Assembly (NCBI GenBank): GCA_030673085.1
Contig: DAOVFE010000157.1
Coordinates: 1 to 5,401 of the forward strand
From: Anaerolineales bacterium
Lineage (GTDB): Bacteria > Chloroflexota > Anaerolineae > Anaerolineales > E44-bin32
Direction of reading: 5' to 3'
Length of the DNA: 5,401 nucleotides
Both the position numbers and the translations under genes were made by a program. The notes beneath the pieces are model-generated. The model was not told the DNA's origin and ran no database searches. It saw only the letters and a list, made by a program, of their open reading frames with translations. This document shows positions 4,920 through 5,401 of the stretch, piece by piece; the first letter of the stretch is position 1; every line of letters begins with the position of its first letter.

Positions 4920-5263
4920 ATATTCTCTTGCAAAATTGCATTTCAGAGCGATCTAATAGTCCATTCAGACGAGCCCTTGCCCTAGTATAACGCTCTATCG
5001 ACTATTAAACCCCAGCATTTGAAACTATTGCTTGGGCATCATTTTATAACATTATCTCGTTTGCTTCTAGTCGGGCTAGCGCATATGATTCTTATTTTTT
5101 CTTATGTCTCCATTGAGAAAAGGTCTTTCCCTTGATATCAATATGATTAATTCGCCCTTGAGCAGTCTTATTCTTGCTAGATTTTCATGATTCGGGTTAC
5201 GCTTTGCCCTTCAAGAATTAAGCCGCTTCAAATAACTACATTCCTCAAGTATGATTTTATCAT
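4920..5263. other. AT-rich intergenic stretch without a recognised gene
   Basis: All frames are interrupted often and none reads like protein on either strand. Apart from the weak -10 at 4984-4989 and a short ATGAT/ATCAT palindrome at its right end (5251-5263), I see no tRNA, riboswitch or repeat array. It is probably the upstream region of the 157-aa gene, which would be transcribed to the left. Confidence 0.5.
4984..4989 (-). promoter_or_regulatory. Candidate -10 box for the 157-aa gene
   Basis: The minus strand reads TATACT, 5 of 6 to TATAAT, about 92 nt before the start at 4892. I find no reasonable -35 at 16-18 nt, and the implied leader is long. This is the best -10-like match in this AT-rich upstream region but remains weak. 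Confidence 0.25.
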
Positions 5264-5279
5264 TTTATTCGATTAGCCA
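5264..5279 (-). repeat. Right copy of the 16-bp inverted repeat
   Basis: The minus strand reads TGGCTAATCGAATAAA, identical to 315-330 on the plus strand. As at the left copy, it is preceded (on its own strand) by two adjacent GC-rich hairpins and a GGGG run. The spacer is 6 nt (TATTCT, counting the shared T) against ATTAAAA-type sequence on the left. Confidence 0.7.
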
Positions 5280-5284
5280 GAATA

Positions 5285-5322
5285 CCCCTCAGCTTGCTGA
5301 GGTCCCTAAGCTTGCTTAGGGG
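5285..5322. repeat. Tandem hairpins with identical CTTG tetraloops
   Basis: CCTCAG (5287-5292), loop CTTG, CTGAGG (5297-5302) is followed after 1 nt by CCCTAAG (5304-5310), loop CTTG, CTTAGGG (5315-5321). The two stems have different sequences but the same loop and related layout. CCCC at 5285-5288 could alternatively pair with GGGG at 5319-5322, enclosing both. There is no T-run on either side. The structure fits a REP/BIME-like palindromic repeat better than a plain terminator. Confidence 0.6.
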
Positions 5323-5401
5323 ATGAATGGCCAGGGCCGTAGGCACTGCAGGGCGATAGTCCTGAGCGAATATTTAAACAAAACCCGCACCCGAAGGGGC
5401 A
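5323..5401. other. Palindrome-dense sequence running off the right edge
   Basis: This stretch holds short GC palindromes (GGCC-AG-GGCC around 5329-5338, CTGCAG, CCC-GAA-GGG at 5390-5398) separated by an AT-rich patch. A minus-strand frame is open from the edge to TAG at 5306-5308, but it would end inside the hairpin element and is unusually rich in Cys, Gly, Ser and Pro, so I do not call it a gene. It may be the continuation of the repeat element to its left. Confidence 0.3.

Noticed and set aside
315..5279. Reading the 16-bp repeats as ends of one 5-kb transposon
   Set aside because: No transposase or integrase lies between them, the cargo is housekeeping genes, and no target-site duplication is visible; separate repeat elements fit better.

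Overview
The window looks like chromosomal DNA from a Chloroflexota bacterium, probably Anaerolineae-like, with moderate GC. The main pointer is the protein at 386-1102. It has one membrane anchor, a Thr/Ser/Pro-rich stalk and an extracytoplasmic module beginning C-E-W-M-G-V-A-G-Q-V-F-D-L-D-G, an arrangement I know mainly from that phylum. A parvulin-type lipoprotein with a similar Thr/Pro-rich linker and a canonical RNase J agree with a monoderm lineage. The assignment rests on recognition by eye, not on a search.

Every gene I can support lies on the minus strand. In transcription order (right to left) they are: an unrecognised 157-residue soluble protein (4419-4892); a possible 55-residue ORF (4211-4378) followed within 5 nt by a 10-bp hairpin; a 70-residue cold-shock-domain protein with a probable GTG start (3879-4091); RNase J (2132-3766); a parvulin-type peptidyl-prolyl isomerase lipoprotein (1161-2072, or 2123 with the longer start); the membrane-anchored stalk protein (386-1102); and a possible 38-residue single-helix membrane peptide (65-181). 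RNase J and the isomerase are only 8 to 59 nt apart depending on the start chosen, and the stalk protein follows after 58 nt, so these three probably share a transcript. The cold-shock gene probably has its own promoter.

Functionally, the core pairs RNA metabolism (RNase J and an RNA-binding cold-shock protein) with envelope biogenesis (an extracytoplasmic foldase lipoprotein and an anchored surface protein). I see no defence system, CRISPR array, transposase, rRNA or tRNA.

The most unusual signal is outside the genes. The same 16-mer, TGGCTAATCGAATAAA, occurs at 315-330 on the plus strand and 5264-5279 on the minus strand. Both copies point inward and frame almost the whole window. Each is preceded by two consecutive GC-rich hairpins, although the hairpin sequences differ. 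This suggests two members of a dispersed palindromic (REP/MITE-like) repeat family. The flanks (1-385 and 4893-5401) are otherwise largely non-coding.
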